Source: Microbacterium sp. T2.11-28
Lineage (GTDB): Bacteria; Actinomycetota; Actinomycetes; Actinomycetales; Microbacteriaceae
DNA: 64,000 nucleotides
Direction: 5' to 3'
Assembly (NCBI RefSeq): GCF_950097975.1
Contig: NZ_CATNHF010000012.1
Coordinates: 310,001-374,000, forward strand
In this document: positions 16,271 to 27,876 of the stretch, one piece after another
How the letters are laid out: every line of letters starts with the position of its first letter
How positions within the stretch are numbered: position 1 is the first letter of the stretch
Position numbers and translations under genes: made by a program
Notes under the pieces: model-generated
Database searches by the model: none
Told to the model about the DNA's origin: nothing
The model's input: the letters and a program-made list of their open reading frames with translations, nothing else

Positions 16271-18025
16271 TCAGTCGCCGTCGCGCAGGCGCAGCTCCAG
16301 GCTCAGCTGGTCGGCATCGAGCTCGGCGAGCGTGTGACGCAGCGAGCGCGTGCTGAACGCGCCTCCCGAGCTGAGCGCGGTGAGGCGCACCCGCATCGCC
16401 TCGATGAGCGCCAGCCGCAGTTCCAGCATGTCGGCCATCAGCGCGCTGGACTCCTCCGAGGGCGGCTGCGCGTAGCGCCTGCCGACCTTCTCGATGAGCG
16501 ACGGATCGAACGCCGAGCCGTCGCGGCGGCGCAGGGCCGGATCCTGCAGGGCCGCGGCGGCGGCCTCCCGCAGCTCGGCGTCGATCCGGTCCTGCTCCGC
16601 CGCGTCCATCGGGCCGTCTCCGGGCTTCTCGAGCCGGACGAGACGCACGACCCACGGCAGGGTGAACCCCTGCAGCATGAGGCTGACGAGGGCGACGACG
16701 AAAGCGATGTAGACGAGCTCGGGCCGCGTGTCGACGCTCTGCGGGATGGTCTGGGCGGCGGCGAGGGTGACGACGCCGCGCATGCCCGCCCACACGATCA
16801 CGGTGCCGTGCTTCCACCCGAGCGGCGACGCCTGGTAGTAGTCGAAGTCGGCCAGGGCGCGCGACACGCGCTCGCGCATGGAGTCCAGGCGCCGCTGCCG
16901 CCGCTCCGGCGACGACGGACGTCCCCGGCGCTGCGCTCTGCCGTCCTGTCCACGGCGCTCCGGCCACCCGTTCGCCTCGATCTGGTCGAGACGGGCGTCC
17001 ATCGCCTCGAACTGCGTGCGGCTCATGCGCCGCGCGCGGCCGCGGCCCGCCCACAGCAGGAACGACACGTAGGCGGCGCGCACGAGCAGCACGATGAGCA
17101 GTGCGGCGAGCGCGACGAGCGTGGGCAGCGCGATGCCCTCGTGGCGGCTGATGACGTCGGTCACGATCTGCTTGAGCTCGAGGCCCATGATCAGGAAGAT
17201 GGCGCCCTCGAGCACGAGCTCGACGGTGCGCCAGTTGACCTCGTCCGACAGACGCTGCTCGGGGGTGAACCACCTCTGCGCCCCCTGTCCCGCCACGATG
17301 CCCGCGACGACCGAGGCGACGAGGCCGGAGCCGCCCAGATGCTCGGTGGGAAGATACGCCAGGAACGGCACGGTGAAGCCGATGGCGGTGCTGGCGGCGG
17401 AGTTGCCGACCCAGGACCGCAGCCGCATGGCGAGGAGGCCGATGAGACCCCCGACGACCGCGGCCACCACGACCCCCCACGCGAAGCTCCCGACGGCGGA
17501 GCCGACCGAGAACGAGCCGGCGGCGACGGCGAGCAGCGCGGTGCGCAGGAGCACGAGCGCGGTGGCGTCGTTGAGCAGGCTCTCGCCCTCAAGCATGGTC
17601 GTCACGCGGGGGGAGATCCCGAGGCGCTTGGCGATGCCGGTCGCCACGGCGTCGGTGGGGCTCAGGATCGCGCCGAGGGCGACGCCGAGGGCGAATCCCA
17701 CCCCGGGCAGCACCATCGAGAAGAACCACCCCAGCACCAGGGCGGTGATGACGACCAGCACGATCGCGAGCCCCGCGATGGGGGTGAAGTCGCGCCGGAA
17801 CTCGATCGCGGGGAGGCGCACCGCCGACGCGTACAGGAGCGGGGGCAGCACGCCGACCAGGATCAGCTCGGGATCGATCTCGGGGACGTCGACGAAGGGC
17901 AGCAGCCCGACGGCCAGCCCGAGTGCCACCAGCAGGAGCGCGCCGGCGACACCGAGCTTCTGCGCGAGGGCGGTGACCACCGAGACGGCGACCACGCCGA
18001 TCAGGATGACGAGCAGCAACTCCAC
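16271..18025 (-). CDS. CPA1-family Na+/H+ antiporter
   Basis: This 584-residue protein has about a dozen membrane segments in its first 430 residues and a long cytosolic C-terminus. Family motifs include PPLLYASAVRLP after the third helix, the ion-binding region SPTDAVATGIAKRLG and EGESLLNDATALVL, all typical of the NhaP/YjcE-type cation-proton antiporter 1 group. It would exchange Na+ or K+ for H+ across the membrane for pH and salt homeostasis. The soluble C-terminal part (about 460-584) is helical and charged and may be regulatory. It is transcribed with the genes on the same strand; malate dehydrogenase lies 27 bp upstream. Confidence 0.95.
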   Translation of the reverse strand: MELLLVILIGVVAVSVVTALAQKLGVAGALLLVALGLAVGLLPFVDVPEIDPELILVGVLPPLLYASAVRLPAIEFRRDFTPIAGLAIVLVVITALVLGWFFSMVLPGVGFALGVALGAILSPTDAVATGIAKRLGISPRVTTMLEGESLLNDATALVLLRTALLAVAAGSFSVGSAVGSFAWGVVVAAVVGGLIGLLAMRLRSWVGNSAASTAIGFTVPFLAYLPTEHLGGSGLVASVVAGIVAGQGAQRWFTPEQRLSDEVNWRTVELVLEGAIFLIMGLELKQIVTDVISRHEGIALPTLVALAALLIVLLVRAAYVSFLLWAGRGRARRMSRTQFEAMDARLDQIEANGWPERRGQDGRAQRRGRPSSPERRQRRLDSMRERVSRALADFDYYQASPLGWKHGTVIVWAGMRGVVTLAAAQTIPQSVDTRPELVYIAFVVALVSLMLQGFTLPWVVRLVRLEKPGDGPMDAAEQDRIDAELREAAAAALQDPALRRRDGSAFDPSLIEKVGRRYAQPPSEESSALMADMLELRLALIEAMRVRLTALSSGGAFSTRSLRHTLAELDADQLSLELRLRDGD

Positions 18026-18052
18026 AGCGCGAGACTACCCGCGCGCGGCGGA

Positions 18053-19066
18053 TCAGATCACGCCGAGGGCGCGCACCGCATCGCGTTCGGCGACGAGCTC
18101 CGCCACCGACGCGTCGAGTCGCCGCCGGCCCCGCTCGTCGAGCTCCAGGCCCCCGATCACCCGGTAGCCGTCGCCGTCACTGGTCACGGGGAAGGAGCAC
18201 ACGAGCCCTTCCGGCACGTCGTACTCGCCGTGCGAGACGAGCGCGGCGGAGGTCCACTCCGTGCCGTGCACGGCGTCGCGGACGTGGGAGATCGCGGCGT
18301 TCGCGGCCGACGCGGCCGAGGAGGACCCGCGCACCCGGATGATCTCCGCGCCGCGCTGGGCCACGCGCGGGATGAACACGTCGTCCAGCCACGCGCGCGC
18401 CGCGTCCGCGCCGCCGAGGCGCTCGGCGAGGGCGTCGGGCACGGGACGCCCCGCGACGGTCGCATGCGCGACGTCGGGGAACTGCGTGGCGGAGTGGTTG
18501 CCCCAGATCGTGACCCCGTGGATGTCGGCGACGGGAGCGTCGAGGGCGACGGCGAGCTGGGCGAGCGCCCGGTCGTGATCGAGCCGCGTGAGCGCCGCGA
18601 AGCGCTCGGCGGGGATGTCGGGGGCCGACGCCGCCGCGATCAGCGCGTTGGTGTTCGCCGGGTTGCCGACCACGAGCACCTGCACGTCGTCGGCGGCCAC
18701 GGCGTTGAGCGCGGCCCCCTGCGGTCCGAAGATGCCGGCGTTGGCGGCGAGGAGGTCGCCCCGCTCCATGCCCGCCGTGCGCGGACGCGCACCCACCAGC
18801 AGGGCGATGCTCGCGCCCTCGAACGCCGTGCGCGGGTCGTCGGTGACGTCCACGCCGCGCAGCAGCGGGAAGGCGCCGTCCTGCAGCTCCAGCGCGGTCC
18901 CCTCGGCCGAGGCCAGGCCCTGCGGGATCTCGAGGAGGCGCAGGCGCACCGGCCTGTCGGGTCCGAGCATCGCCCCCGACGCGATGCGGAAGAGGAGGGC
19001 GTAGCCGATCTGACCGCCTGCGCCCGTGACGGTGACGGTGGTCGTCGAGCCGGTCGTGGCATCCAT
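18053..19066 (-). CDS. mdh: Malate dehydrogenase
   Basis: This 337-residue enzyme oxidises malate to oxaloacetate with NAD in the TCA cycle. Visible features are the Rossmann motif [18 protein letters not shown], substrate-binding [21 protein letters not shown], the LTRLDHDRA stretch and the catalytic histidine in [11 protein letters not shown]. The length and motifs fit the actinobacterial, cytosolic-type malate dehydrogenase group. The ATG at 19066 gives a short Thr-rich leader before the Rossmann strand. It is divergent from the metallopeptidase gene across a 93-bp spacer. Confidence 0.97.
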   Translation of the reverse strand: MDATTGSTTTVTVTGAGGQIGYALLFRIASGAMLGPDRPVRLRLLEIPQGLASAEGTALELQDGAFPLLRGVDVTDDPRTAFEGASIALLVGARPRTAGMERGDLLAANAGIFGPQGAALNAVAADDVQVLVVGNPANTNALIAAASAPDIPAERFAALTRLDHDRALAQLAVALDAPVADIHGVTIWGNHSATQFPDVAHATVAGRPVPDALAERLGGADAARAWLDDVFIPRVAQRGAEIIRVRGSSSAASAANAAISHVRDAVHGTEWTSAALVSHGEYDVPEGLVCSFPVTSDGDGYRVIGGLELDERGRRRLDASVAELVAERDAVRALGVI

Positions 19067-19068
19067 GA

Positions 19069-21030
<1,962 letters not shown>

Positions 21031-21070
21031 CGGACCCTGCGTCTCGTCTCGTCTGCGTTTCGTCTCGTCT

Positions 21071-21205
21071 GCGTTTCGTCTCGTCGCTACGCTCCTCGCT
21101 CAACGACCTCGGGGTGCCGGTCGTTGAGCGAGCGCAGCGAGACGAAACGCCCGTGCCGGGGGTGCGCGTGCCCGGTCGTTGAGCGAGCGCAGCGAGACGA
21201 AACGC
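21071..21205. repeat. Palindromic intergenic repeat block (3 units)
   Basis: One unit in reverse orientation (21071-21108) faces two direct copies at 21119-21150 and 21174-21205. The direct copies begin GGTCGTTGAGCGAGCG and end GAGACGAAACGC, and their identity continues a few bases further. A short GTCTCGTCTGCGTTT tandem precedes them from about 21042. The arms can form long hairpins. Related units recur at 23004-23144, on the other side of the helicase gene. They look like REP elements of actinobacteria and probably end the prolyl aminopeptidase transcript. Confidence 0.75.
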
Positions 21206-21412
21206 CCGTGCCCCGTCGTCCGCTAGACTGGAGGAACTTGCAGCGCCGATCGTGGCGCTTCTCGCGTCGTAGAACGCTTCCCTCGCCGCCGGTCCCGTAC
21301 CGAAGCCGGCTGACATTCTTCGTACGGCGAACCCGTTCGTGCAGCCGCACGACGGGCCACCGACCGGGCGCCTCCCCCTGACCACAGGACCCGTGCGCTC
21401 AGAAACCACTCC
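21206..21412 (+). promoter_or_regulatory. Gene-free leader region of the DEAD-box helicase
   Basis: After the repeat block, a TAGACT hexamer at 21224-21229 could be a -10 element; no clear -35 box is seen at the right distance. If used, it gives a leader of roughly 175-180 nt before the ATG. The leader contains short inverted segments (for example GCGCCGATCGTGGCGC near 21242) but no recognisable riboswitch. Long structured leaders are known for cold-inducible RNA helicase genes, which is the reason for marking it. No open reading frame of note is present. Confidence 0.35.
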
Positions 21413-22963
21413 ATGACTGACACTTCCTTCCGCACGCTCGGCGTGCCCGCCCCCCTGCTCGAGGTCCTGAAGGCCGAGGGCAAGACCGAGGCCTTCCCGA
21501 TCCAGGTCGACACGCTCCCCGACACGCTCGGCGGACGCGACGTCCTCGGACGCGGCAAGACCGGCTCGGGCAAGACGCTCGCCTTCTCGATCCCGATGGC
21601 CGCCCGGCTCGGCGGCGCGCTCGCCGGCGGCGCTCGCCGTCGCGGCCGGATCCTCGGCCTCGTGCTCGCTCCCACCCGTGAGCTCGCCACGCAGATCAAC
21701 GCCACGCTCGCCCCGCTCGCGGCCGCGTACGGCCTGAAGACGACGACCATCTTCGGCGGCGTCAACCAGAGCCGTCAGGTCGCAGCGCTCCAGGCCGGCG
21801 TCGACATCGTCGTGGCCTGCCCGGGCCGCCTCGAGGACCTGCTCCAGCAGCGTCACCTCACCCTCGACTCGGTCGAGATCACCGTCATCGACGAGGCCGA
21901 CCACATGGCCGACCTCGGCTTCCTGCCGGCGGTCACGCGCATCCTCGACAAGACGCCGCGCGACGGTCAGCGGATGCTGTTCAGCGCCACGCTGGACAAC
22001 GGCGTCGACAAGCTCGTCAACCGCTTCCTGCAGAACGAGGTGCTGCACTCGGTCGACGAGGCCAACTCGCCCGTCGCCGCGATGACGCACCACGTGTTCC
22101 ACGTGGAGGGCGCCGACGCCAAGAAGGAGCTCGTCCGCACGCTCGCCTCGGGCACCGGCCGCCGCATCCTCTTCATGCGCACCAAGCACCACGCCAAGAA
22201 GCTCGCGCAGCAGCTGACGGCGCAGGGCATCCCCTCCGTCGACCTCCACGGCAACCTCTCGCAGCCGCAGCGCGACCGCAACCTCGCGGCGTTCTCGTCG
22301 GGCGACGCGAAGGTTCTCGTCGCCACCGACGTCGCCGCCCGCGGCGTGCACGTGGACGACGTCGAGCTCGTCATCCACGTCGACCCGCCCATGGAGCACA
22401 AGGCGTACCTCCACCGCTCGGGCCGCACCGCGCGTGCCGGCGCCGAGGGCTCGGTGGTCACGCTCGTGCTGCCCGGCCAGGAGAAGGACGTGAAGGACCT
22501 CCTGCGCAAGGCGGCGATCACGGTCACGCCGATCCGGGTCACCGCCGAGTCGGCCGAGGTGGCCGAGCTCGTCGGCGAGGTCGCGCCCTACGTCACCCCC
22601 GCGCCGAAGGTCGCCCCGCAGCGCGGCGGCGGACGCAGCCAGGGAGCCAACGCCCAGCGCAAGCGCGCGGCGCGCGACGGCCAGGGCCAGTCGGGCCAGG
22701 GCCAGTCCGGCCAGGGTCAGTCCGGCCAGGGTCGTCCGCGGCGGGATCGCGGCGGACGCCCCGCCGGCGGCCAGGCGGCGGCGCACACCGACCGCGCTCC
22801 CCGTCAGTCCGATCGGTCGCACGCCTCGGCCCGTCCGGCGCAGCAGCCGGCCGCCTCGGGCAACGCCCGCACCGCGGGACGCCGCGCCAGCCAGCAGGGC
22901 GGCAAGCTGACGGTCGGCTCGGTCGTCCGTCAGAACGGCGGCAACCGCCGCGGCGGCCACTGA
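21413..22963 (+). CDS. DEAD-box ATP-dependent RNA helicase
   Basis: This 516-residue helicase has the full motif set: Q-motif FPIQ, Walker A GKTGSGKT (residues 48-55), PTREL, DEAD in VIDEADHMADLG (about 160), SAT, and the C-terminal RecA motifs with HRSGRTARAG. It unwinds RNA duplexes in ribosome assembly or RNA turnover. After about residue 395 the tail is basic and low-complexity, with three GQGQS pentapeptide repeats (15-bp DNA repeat at about 22679-22733) and many Arg, Gln and Gly residues, typical of an RNA-binding disordered tail. The gene stands alone between two blocks of palindromic repeats. Confidence 0.96.
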   Translation: MTDTSFRTLGVPAPLLEVLKAEGKTEAFPIQVDTLPDTLGGRDVLGRGKTGSGKTLAFSIPMAARLGGALAGGARRRGRILGLVLAPTRELATQINATLAPLAAAYGLKTTTIFGGVNQSRQVAALQAGVDIVVACPGRLEDLLQQRHLTLDSVEITVIDEADHMADLGFLPAVTRILDKTPRDGQRMLFSATLDNGVDKLVNRFLQNEVLHSVDEANSPVAAMTHHVFHVEGADAKKELVRTLASGTGRRILFMRTKHHAKKLAQQLTAQGIPSVDLHGNLSQPQRDRNLAAFSSGDAKVLVATDVAARGVHVDDVELVIHVDPPMEHKAYLHRSGRTARAGAEGSVVTLVLPGQEKDVKDLLRKAAITVTPIRVTAESAEVAELVGEVAPYVTPAPKVAPQRGGGRSQGANAQRKRAARDGQGQSGQGQSGQGQSGQGRPRRDRGGRPAGGQAAAHTDRAPRQSDRSHASARPAQQPAASGNARTAGRRASQQGGKLTVGSVVRQNGGNRRGGH

Positions 22964-23003
22964 CCCCGGCGGGTCACGCATCCCGTCTCCGCGCTTCGTC
23001 TCT

Positions 23004-23144
23004 GCGTTTCGTCTCGCTCCGCTCGCTCAACGACCGGTGTCATCCTCCCGGTCGTTGAGCGAGGAGCGCAGCGACGAGTCGAAACGCAGAGGAGCGCAGC
23101 GACGAGTCGAAACGCAGAGGAGCGCAGCGGCGAGTCGAAACGCC
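23004..23144. repeat. Palindromic repeat block with 28-bp tandem expansion
   Basis: A reverse unit (23004-23035) differs from the reverse complement of the upstream direct copies at one position. A forward unit starts at 23050 and runs into three tandem copies of a 28-bp piece beginning GGAGCGCAGCGACGAG (23063-23090, 23091-23118, and an incomplete third to about 23144). It sits between the helicase stop and the convergent aldehyde dehydrogenase stop, so it can serve as a bidirectional terminator. The tandem part may vary in copy number between strains. Confidence 0.75.
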
Positions 23145-23156
23145 GTCGCCGGCGGG

Positions 23157-24902
23157 TCAGGCCCGGAACGCGCGCAGCAGGGTGACGACCATCTTCGCCC
23201 AGTCGCCGTCGATCCGGAACCGCGTGAAGCCCTCGCTCACCGCCGCGCCCGTGCGCGACGTGACGAACCACGGCGGCTTCGGCAGCACCGACAGTCCGCC
23301 CCGCAGCCGCTGCGCCCGCGCGGTCGACAGCGAACGCGGGAAGGGACGGAACGGCCCCCGTACGACCGTGCGCTCCACGCGATCGAGCAGGAACGCGTTG
23401 TGGACCACGCCGATGCCGCTCGGCGCGTCATCGACCGTGCCACCGGGGAACGCGCCCCACGTGGCGGTCGGGGTGAGGAAGCCGAACGCGGTCCACGCGT
23501 TGATCGCCACGGTCCCGTAGCGCAGATCCGCCATCGCCCGCTCGAAGCCGTCGCCCAGGGCACGCTGCGTGACGGGATCGACGAGCACGTTGGCGCCGAG
23601 CGTCCCCATGAGGCGCTCATTGGCGTGCGCGACGGCGGCGTCGACGAAGTCCTGCCCGAGCCCCGCCACCGAGACCACCCCGAGCACCGGGGCGAAGTAC
23701 TCGGTCTGCTCGACCGCGGCCGCCTCGGCGGCGTCCGCGACCACGAGCGCCCGGGTGCCGTCACCGCACCACGCGGCGTCCGGATACGCCGCGCGGGCAG
23801 CGTCCATCCTCGCCTCACTGCCCGGGTACCAGACCGTCCGCTGCGGGGCCCGGTCGTACGCGGTGCGCAGCTCACGGAGGAACGCGTCCCGCTGCGACCA
23901 GTCGGAGCTCAGGATCACGACCTGTCCGGCGATGCAGTTGTGGCCCGCGTTCTGCAGGCGCATCGTCACGACGTGCTCCGCCTGGAAGCGCAGGTCGGCG
24001 TCGGACCAGTCGCCGGGCACGACGATGATCGGCGACACCCCGCCGAGCTCGGCGGTGATCGGCACGGTCAGTCCCGGGACGATCGCGCGGAAGGTCGCCT
24101 CCGAGCCGGTGACGTGCACGTGATCGATCGACGGATGCCGGGTCAGGTAGGCGCCGACGTCGCCGCCGCCGCGGACGATCCGCAGGAAGCCCGGCTCGAT
24201 GAGCGGGGCGAGAGCGCGCTCGAACACCGGCACGAGCGCGTCCTGCGTGGGGTTCACCTTCAGGATCGCCGTGCGGTTGGCCGAGAGCAGCTCGTAGAGC
24301 ACGTCGAGGAAGGGGATCGAGCTGACGTTCCCGGCGCCGAGCACCACGCCCACCCCGCCAGGCTCCTCGGGATGCCGCTGCGCGAGGCCGGCCGACCCCC
24401 GGGCGTCGGCGACCGACGTCCCGGGCTCCAGCCACACCTCGGTGGAGTAGCCCGACAGCAGGAGCCGGTCGGTCGCCGTCAGCGGAGAGGTGCGGACGGC
24501 CACGCGGCCGCCCGGGGCGCGACGGATCGCGGCACGGGCGATCGGGCTCTCTCCCCGGGCCAGTGCCCCCACCGTGTCGGCGTAGGCGTCGAGGGCGACC
24601 AGGGCGGCGTAGGGTCCCGAGAGCCATTCCTCGCCGCGCAGGGGGTGGCCGGGCCCGAGTCCCTTGGAGGTCGCCGCGACATCGGCCCACTCGTCGGCGA
24701 CGGTGGCGACCGACGCCCGGATGCGCTGCAGCAGCGTGCGCCGCTGCCCGAGCGTCAGCAGCGCCCAGGTGCGCCCGCCGGCCGCGACCGCGGCGATCGC
24801 GAGGTCGAGCCCGGCCCGCACATCCTCGGCGAGTCCGTGGTCCGACGGCGATGTGGGCGTGGGCGGCGTCGTCGCGGGCGTGGACTTCGCGGGCGTGGTC
24901 AC
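23157..24902 (-). CDS. Aldehyde dehydrogenase family protein
   Basis: This is a 581-residue protein. The GTG start at 24902 has AAGGAG seven bases upstream; the reading frame is open beyond it but without a better start. A helical N-terminal region (about 1-190) precedes the ALDH core. The core shows GVGVVLGAGNVSSIP in the cofactor domain, ELGGVSPIIVVPG with the general-base Glu, and NAGHNCIAGQ with the catalytic Cys. It is longer than the usual 480-500 residues, and the Cys context differs from the common GQxC form, so it belongs to a divergent actinobacterial branch. It should oxidise an aldehyde, or reduce an acyl derivative, with NAD(P); the substrate is unknown. An MFS transporter gene lies 56 bp upstream on the same strand. 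Confidence 0.85.
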   Translation of the reverse strand: MTTPAKSTPATTPPTPTSPSDHGLAEDVRAGLDLAIAAVAAGGRTWALLTLGQRRTLLQRIRASVATVADEWADVAATSKGLGPGHPLRGEEWLSGPYAALVALDAYADTVGALARGESPIARAAIRRAPGGRVAVRTSPLTATDRLLLSGYSTEVWLEPGTSVADARGSAGLAQRHPEEPGGVGVVLGAGNVSSIPFLDVLYELLSANRTAILKVNPTQDALVPVFERALAPLIEPGFLRIVRGGGDVGAYLTRHPSIDHVHVTGSEATFRAIVPGLTVPITAELGGVSPIIVVPGDWSDADLRFQAEHVVTMRLQNAGHNCIAGQVVILSSDWSQRDAFLRELRTAYDRAPQRTVWYPGSEARMDAARAAYPDAAWCGDGTRALVVADAAEAAAVEQTEYFAPVLGVVSVAGLGQDFVDAAVAHANERLMGTLGANVLVDPVTQRALGDGFERAMADLRYGTVAINAWTAFGFLTPTATWGAFPGGTVDDAPSGIGVVHNAFLLDRVERTVVRGPFRPFPRSLSTARAQRLRGGLSVLPKPPWFVTSRTGAAVSEGFTRFRIDGDWAKMVVTLLRAFRA

Positions 24903-24958
24903 GGCGCACTCCTTCGGGGCGGAGACCCCAGCATACGGCGACGGCGCGGCATCCGGTC

Positions 24959-26434
24959 TCAGGGGGTCCGCGACTCGATGTCGTCGCGTCGCAGCCGGTA
25001 GCCGCCGAGCGTCACCAGGCTTGCCGCGACGAGCACCGCGGGTACGACGCTGAAGCTCAGGACGATGCCGGCGATCGCGCTGTCGGGCTGAGTCGCGGCG
25101 GCGCCGGCCATCCGCTCGACGTAGCCGGTGGAGGCCAGCACGACGGCCAGCGCCGTCGCGCCCAGCGCGAAGCCCGTGGTCTCGCCGGCGGTCCAGACGC
25201 CGCCGAAGGCGCCGGCCCGCCCGGGTCCGTGACGGGCCGCGTCGTGCGCGATGACGTCGGGGAGCATCGCCATCGGAAGGGACTGCATGCCGGCGTAGGC
25301 GATCCCCGCGAGGGCGACCGAGCCGTACAGCCACGGTCCCGGTGCCCACAGCGCGCCGACCGTCGTGAGGGCGGCGACGGCGAAGACGACGCTCGCCCCG
25401 GCGAACGCCCGCTCCTTGCCGGTGCGGCGCGCGAGCACACCCCAGGCCGGCGCGGCGAGGAGCGCGGGGGCGATGAGGGCGACGAAGAGGAGCGTCACGG
25501 CATCCTCCGACCTCAGCACCCAGGTGGCCAGGTACTGCGCCCCGGCGAGCATGAGGCCCGTGGCGAGCGCCTGCAGGACGAAGGTGGCCAGCAGCGCGCG
25601 GAACGGGCGGCTGCGGCGCAGCGCCTCGCCGGCGGCGCGGAAGTTGTCGCGCGCCCCGCCCCCGGGCGTCGAGGCATCGGCCCCGAGCCGGCGCGGCGTC
25701 TCTTCGCCGACGCTGGTCGCGATGAGCTCGGCGGCCTCGGCCGCGCTCGTGCCGGCGGCTGCCATCGCCGATCGCGTGCGCGAGGTGCGCGCCGCGACGC
25801 CCGTCGCGATGAGCATGCCGAGTCCGATCACGACGCCGGCGACGATGCCCATCAGGAGGTAGCCCGTCGTCGGATCCCCGGTCAGGCGCCGCAGGACGGG
25901 CCCACCGGCCCCGAAGAGCAGGATCGCGACGGTGAGCACCACGACGCGCCAGGTGAGGAGCCGGGTGCGCGCGTCGTAGCCGTCGGTGAGCTCGGCGGGC
26001 AGGGCGATGTAGGGAACCTGGAACAGGCTGAACGCCGTCGCCGTCGCCATGAACGACAGCAGGACCCACACGGCGCCGGCCGCCGGGGCCAGTCCGGGCG
26101 GCACGGCGAAGGTCAGGGCGAACAGGACGGGGAGGGCGAGCGCTCCCACGAGCATGAGGCGACGCCGCGTGCCGTGGCGCGCCAGATCGGTGTCGCTCCA
26201 GGCGCCGACGACGGGGTCGATGATGACGTCCCACACCTTGGCGGCCGTCACGATCACACCCGCCAGCAGCGCCGTCACGCCCAGGCTGTCGGTCAGGTAG
26301 TACGTCAGCACGAGGCCCGGCAGTGTGGCGAACCCGCCGGTGCCGATCGAGCCGAGCGCGTAGCGGGCGATCGTCGCGCGTCCGAGATCGGGCGAAGTCG
26401 GGCGGGGGGAGGCCGGGGGAGCAGCGTCGCTCAT
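24959..26434 (-). CDS. GPH/MelB-type MFS transporter
   Basis: This 491-residue membrane protein has about 12 hydrophobic segments. The N-terminal half shows the GPH (glycoside-pentoside-hexuronide cation symporter) hallmark: the WDVIIDPVVGAWSD loop after helix 2, followed by RRRLMLVGA. The large central cytosolic loop (about 215-275) is charged and low-complexity. Such carriers take up sugars or glycosides with Na+ or H+. The neighbouring aldehyde dehydrogenase may share its transcript. The substrate cannot be predicted. Confidence 0.88.
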   Translation of the reverse strand: MSDAAPPASPRPTSPDLGRATIARYALGSIGTGGFATLPGLVLTYYLTDSLGVTALLAGVIVTAAKVWDVIIDPVVGAWSDTDLARHGTRRRLMLVGALALPVLFALTFAVPPGLAPAAGAVWVLLSFMATATAFSLFQVPYIALPAELTDGYDARTRLLTWRVVVLTVAILLFGAGGPVLRRLTGDPTTGYLLMGIVAGVVIGLGMLIATGVAARTSRTRSAMAAAGTSAAEAAELIATSVGEETPRRLGADASTPGGGARDNFRAAGEALRRSRPFRALLATFVLQALATGLMLAGAQYLATWVLRSEDAVTLLFVALIAPALLAAPAWGVLARRTGKERAFAGASVVFAVAALTTVGALWAPGPWLYGSVALAGIAYAGMQSLPMAMLPDVIAHDAARHGPGRAGAFGGVWTAGETTGFALGATALAVVLASTGYVERMAGAAATQPDSAIAGIVLSFSVVPAVLVAASLVTLGGYRLRRDDIESRTP

Positions 26435-26594
26435 GGCGTCAGCCTAGAGGGCGCGGCGGGCGGGACGGCGATCCTGGAGGGCGAGGCCGCCGCCTCGGCG
26501 GGCGTGCGCCGCCGGCTCCTCCCCAGGTGAGGTCGCCGGGGCGTCATCCACGCGAGGGCCGTCGACCGGGTCTTCGCCGGTGCCGGCCTCGTGT

Positions 26595-27845
26595 TCACGC
26601 CCGCCCGGTGACGGTGTCCCAGGCATCGGCGACGGCGCGCATGCCCGTGACGACTTCGGTGAAGGAGGTGCTCAGCGGCGACAGGCCGATGCGCAGGCCG
26701 CCGGGATCGCGGTAGTCGGGCACCACGTCCTGGCGCCACAGGAGCGCGGTGACCTCCCGCATCGCGGGATGCTGGAACGTGAGGTGTCCACCCCGCTCCG
26801 CGGCCTCACGCGGCGAGGCGACCGTCACCCCGCGCCCGGCGAGCAGCTCGTCCGCAGCCCGCAGCGCGAGGCCGGTGAGCGCGATCGACTTCTCGCGGAT
26901 CGCGTCGATGCCCGCCTCCGCGATCATCTCCAGGGTGTCGCGCATCGCCAGCATCCCGACGATCGGCGGCGTGCCGGAGAGGAACCGCCTCATGCCCTGC
27001 GCGGGGACGTACTCCGGTCCCATGGCGAAGACGTCGGCCGCGCCCATCCAGCCCTGGATCGGCTGCGCCAGCGCCTCCTGGTGGCGCTCCGCCACATACG
27101 CGAACGCGGGCGAGCCCGGACCGCCGTTGAGGTACTTGTAGGTGCAGCCCACGGCCACGTCGGCGCCCCACTCGTCGAGATGCACCGGCACGGAGCCCGC
27201 GGAATGACACAGGTCCCAGAGGATGAGCGCGCCGGCGTCGCGGGCGATGCGCGTGAGCGTCGCCGCGTCGGCCAGATGACCCGACCGGTAGGCGACGTGC
27301 GAGAGCAGCACGACCGCGGTGCGAGGCCCGACGGCGCCGCGCAGCAGATCGGGCGTGACCCCGGCGGAGAGGTCGACGTCGACCCATCGGACCGTTCCGC
27401 CGCGCTCCGCGGCGATCCCCTCGACGAGGTAGCGGTCGGTCGGGAAGTTGTCGCGATCGACCACGATCTCCACGCGTGCGGGATCGATCGAATGCTGCGC
27501 ATCGAACGCGGCCCGCAGGAGCTTGTAGAGCAGCACCGTCGTCGAGTCGCCGACCACGGTCTGACCCGCCGCGGCGCCGAGCGCGATCCGCCCGATCTCA
27601 TCGCCGATCGCGAAGGGCAGCTCCATCCACCCCTCGTCCCAGCCGCGGATCAGCCGCCCGCCCCACTCGTCGTCGACGAAGCGCGCCAGCCGGTCGGCCG
27701 TGGCCCGGGGAGGGCGCCCCAGGGAGTTGCCGTCGAAGTACACCAGCGGCGCCGCGGACGCCACGAAGCGATCGCGGAACCCGCCGAGCGGGTCGGCGGC
27801 ATCGAGGGCGGCGGCCTCGGCGGTCAGCGTCGCGGCGGTCTTCAC
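26595..27845 (-). CDS. kynU: Kynureninase
   Basis: This 416-residue PLP enzyme cleaves kynurenine to anthranilate and alanine in tryptophan breakdown. Motifs seen are VYFDGNSLGRPP near the start, the phosphate-binding GDSTTVLLYKLL, LWDLCHSAGSVPV with the cofactor-contacting Asp, and the PLP lysine in CTYKYLNGGPGSPAF. Length and order match the family. Other kynurenine-pathway genes (tdo2/kynA, kynB) are not in this window. The glutaredoxin gene lies 31 bp upstream on the same strand, so co-transcription is possible. Confidence 0.96.
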   Translation of the reverse strand: MKTAATLTAEAAALDAADPLGGFRDRFVASAAPLVYFDGNSLGRPPRATADRLARFVDDEWGGRLIRGWDEGWMELPFAIGDEIGRIALGAAAGQTVVGDSTTVLLYKLLRAAFDAQHSIDPARVEIVVDRDNFPTDRYLVEGIAAERGGTVRWVDVDLSAGVTPDLLRGAVGPRTAVVLLSHVAYRSGHLADAATLTRIARDAGALILWDLCHSAGSVPVHLDEWGADVAVGCTYKYLNGGPGSPAFAYVAERHQEALAQPIQGWMGAADVFAMGPEYVPAQGMRRFLSGTPPIVGMLAMRDTLEMIAEAGIDAIREKSIALTGLALRAADELLAGRGVTVASPREAAERGGHLTFQHPAMREVTALLWRQDVVPDYRDPGGLRIGLSPLSTSFTEVVTGMRAVADAWDTVTGRA

Positions 27846-27876
27846 GCCGTCAGCCTAGAGGCCGGTCCGGGCGGGA

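Noticed and set aside
21071..23144. Insertion sequence or composite transposon around the helicase
   Set aside because: The repeats are short palindromes in mixed orientation without a transposase gene or target duplication.
26435..26594. Small minus-strand frames between the MFS and kynureninase genes
   Set aside because: They are Arg/Gly/Pro-rich, lack ribosome sites and have no recognisable domain; the 160-bp spacer appears non-coding.
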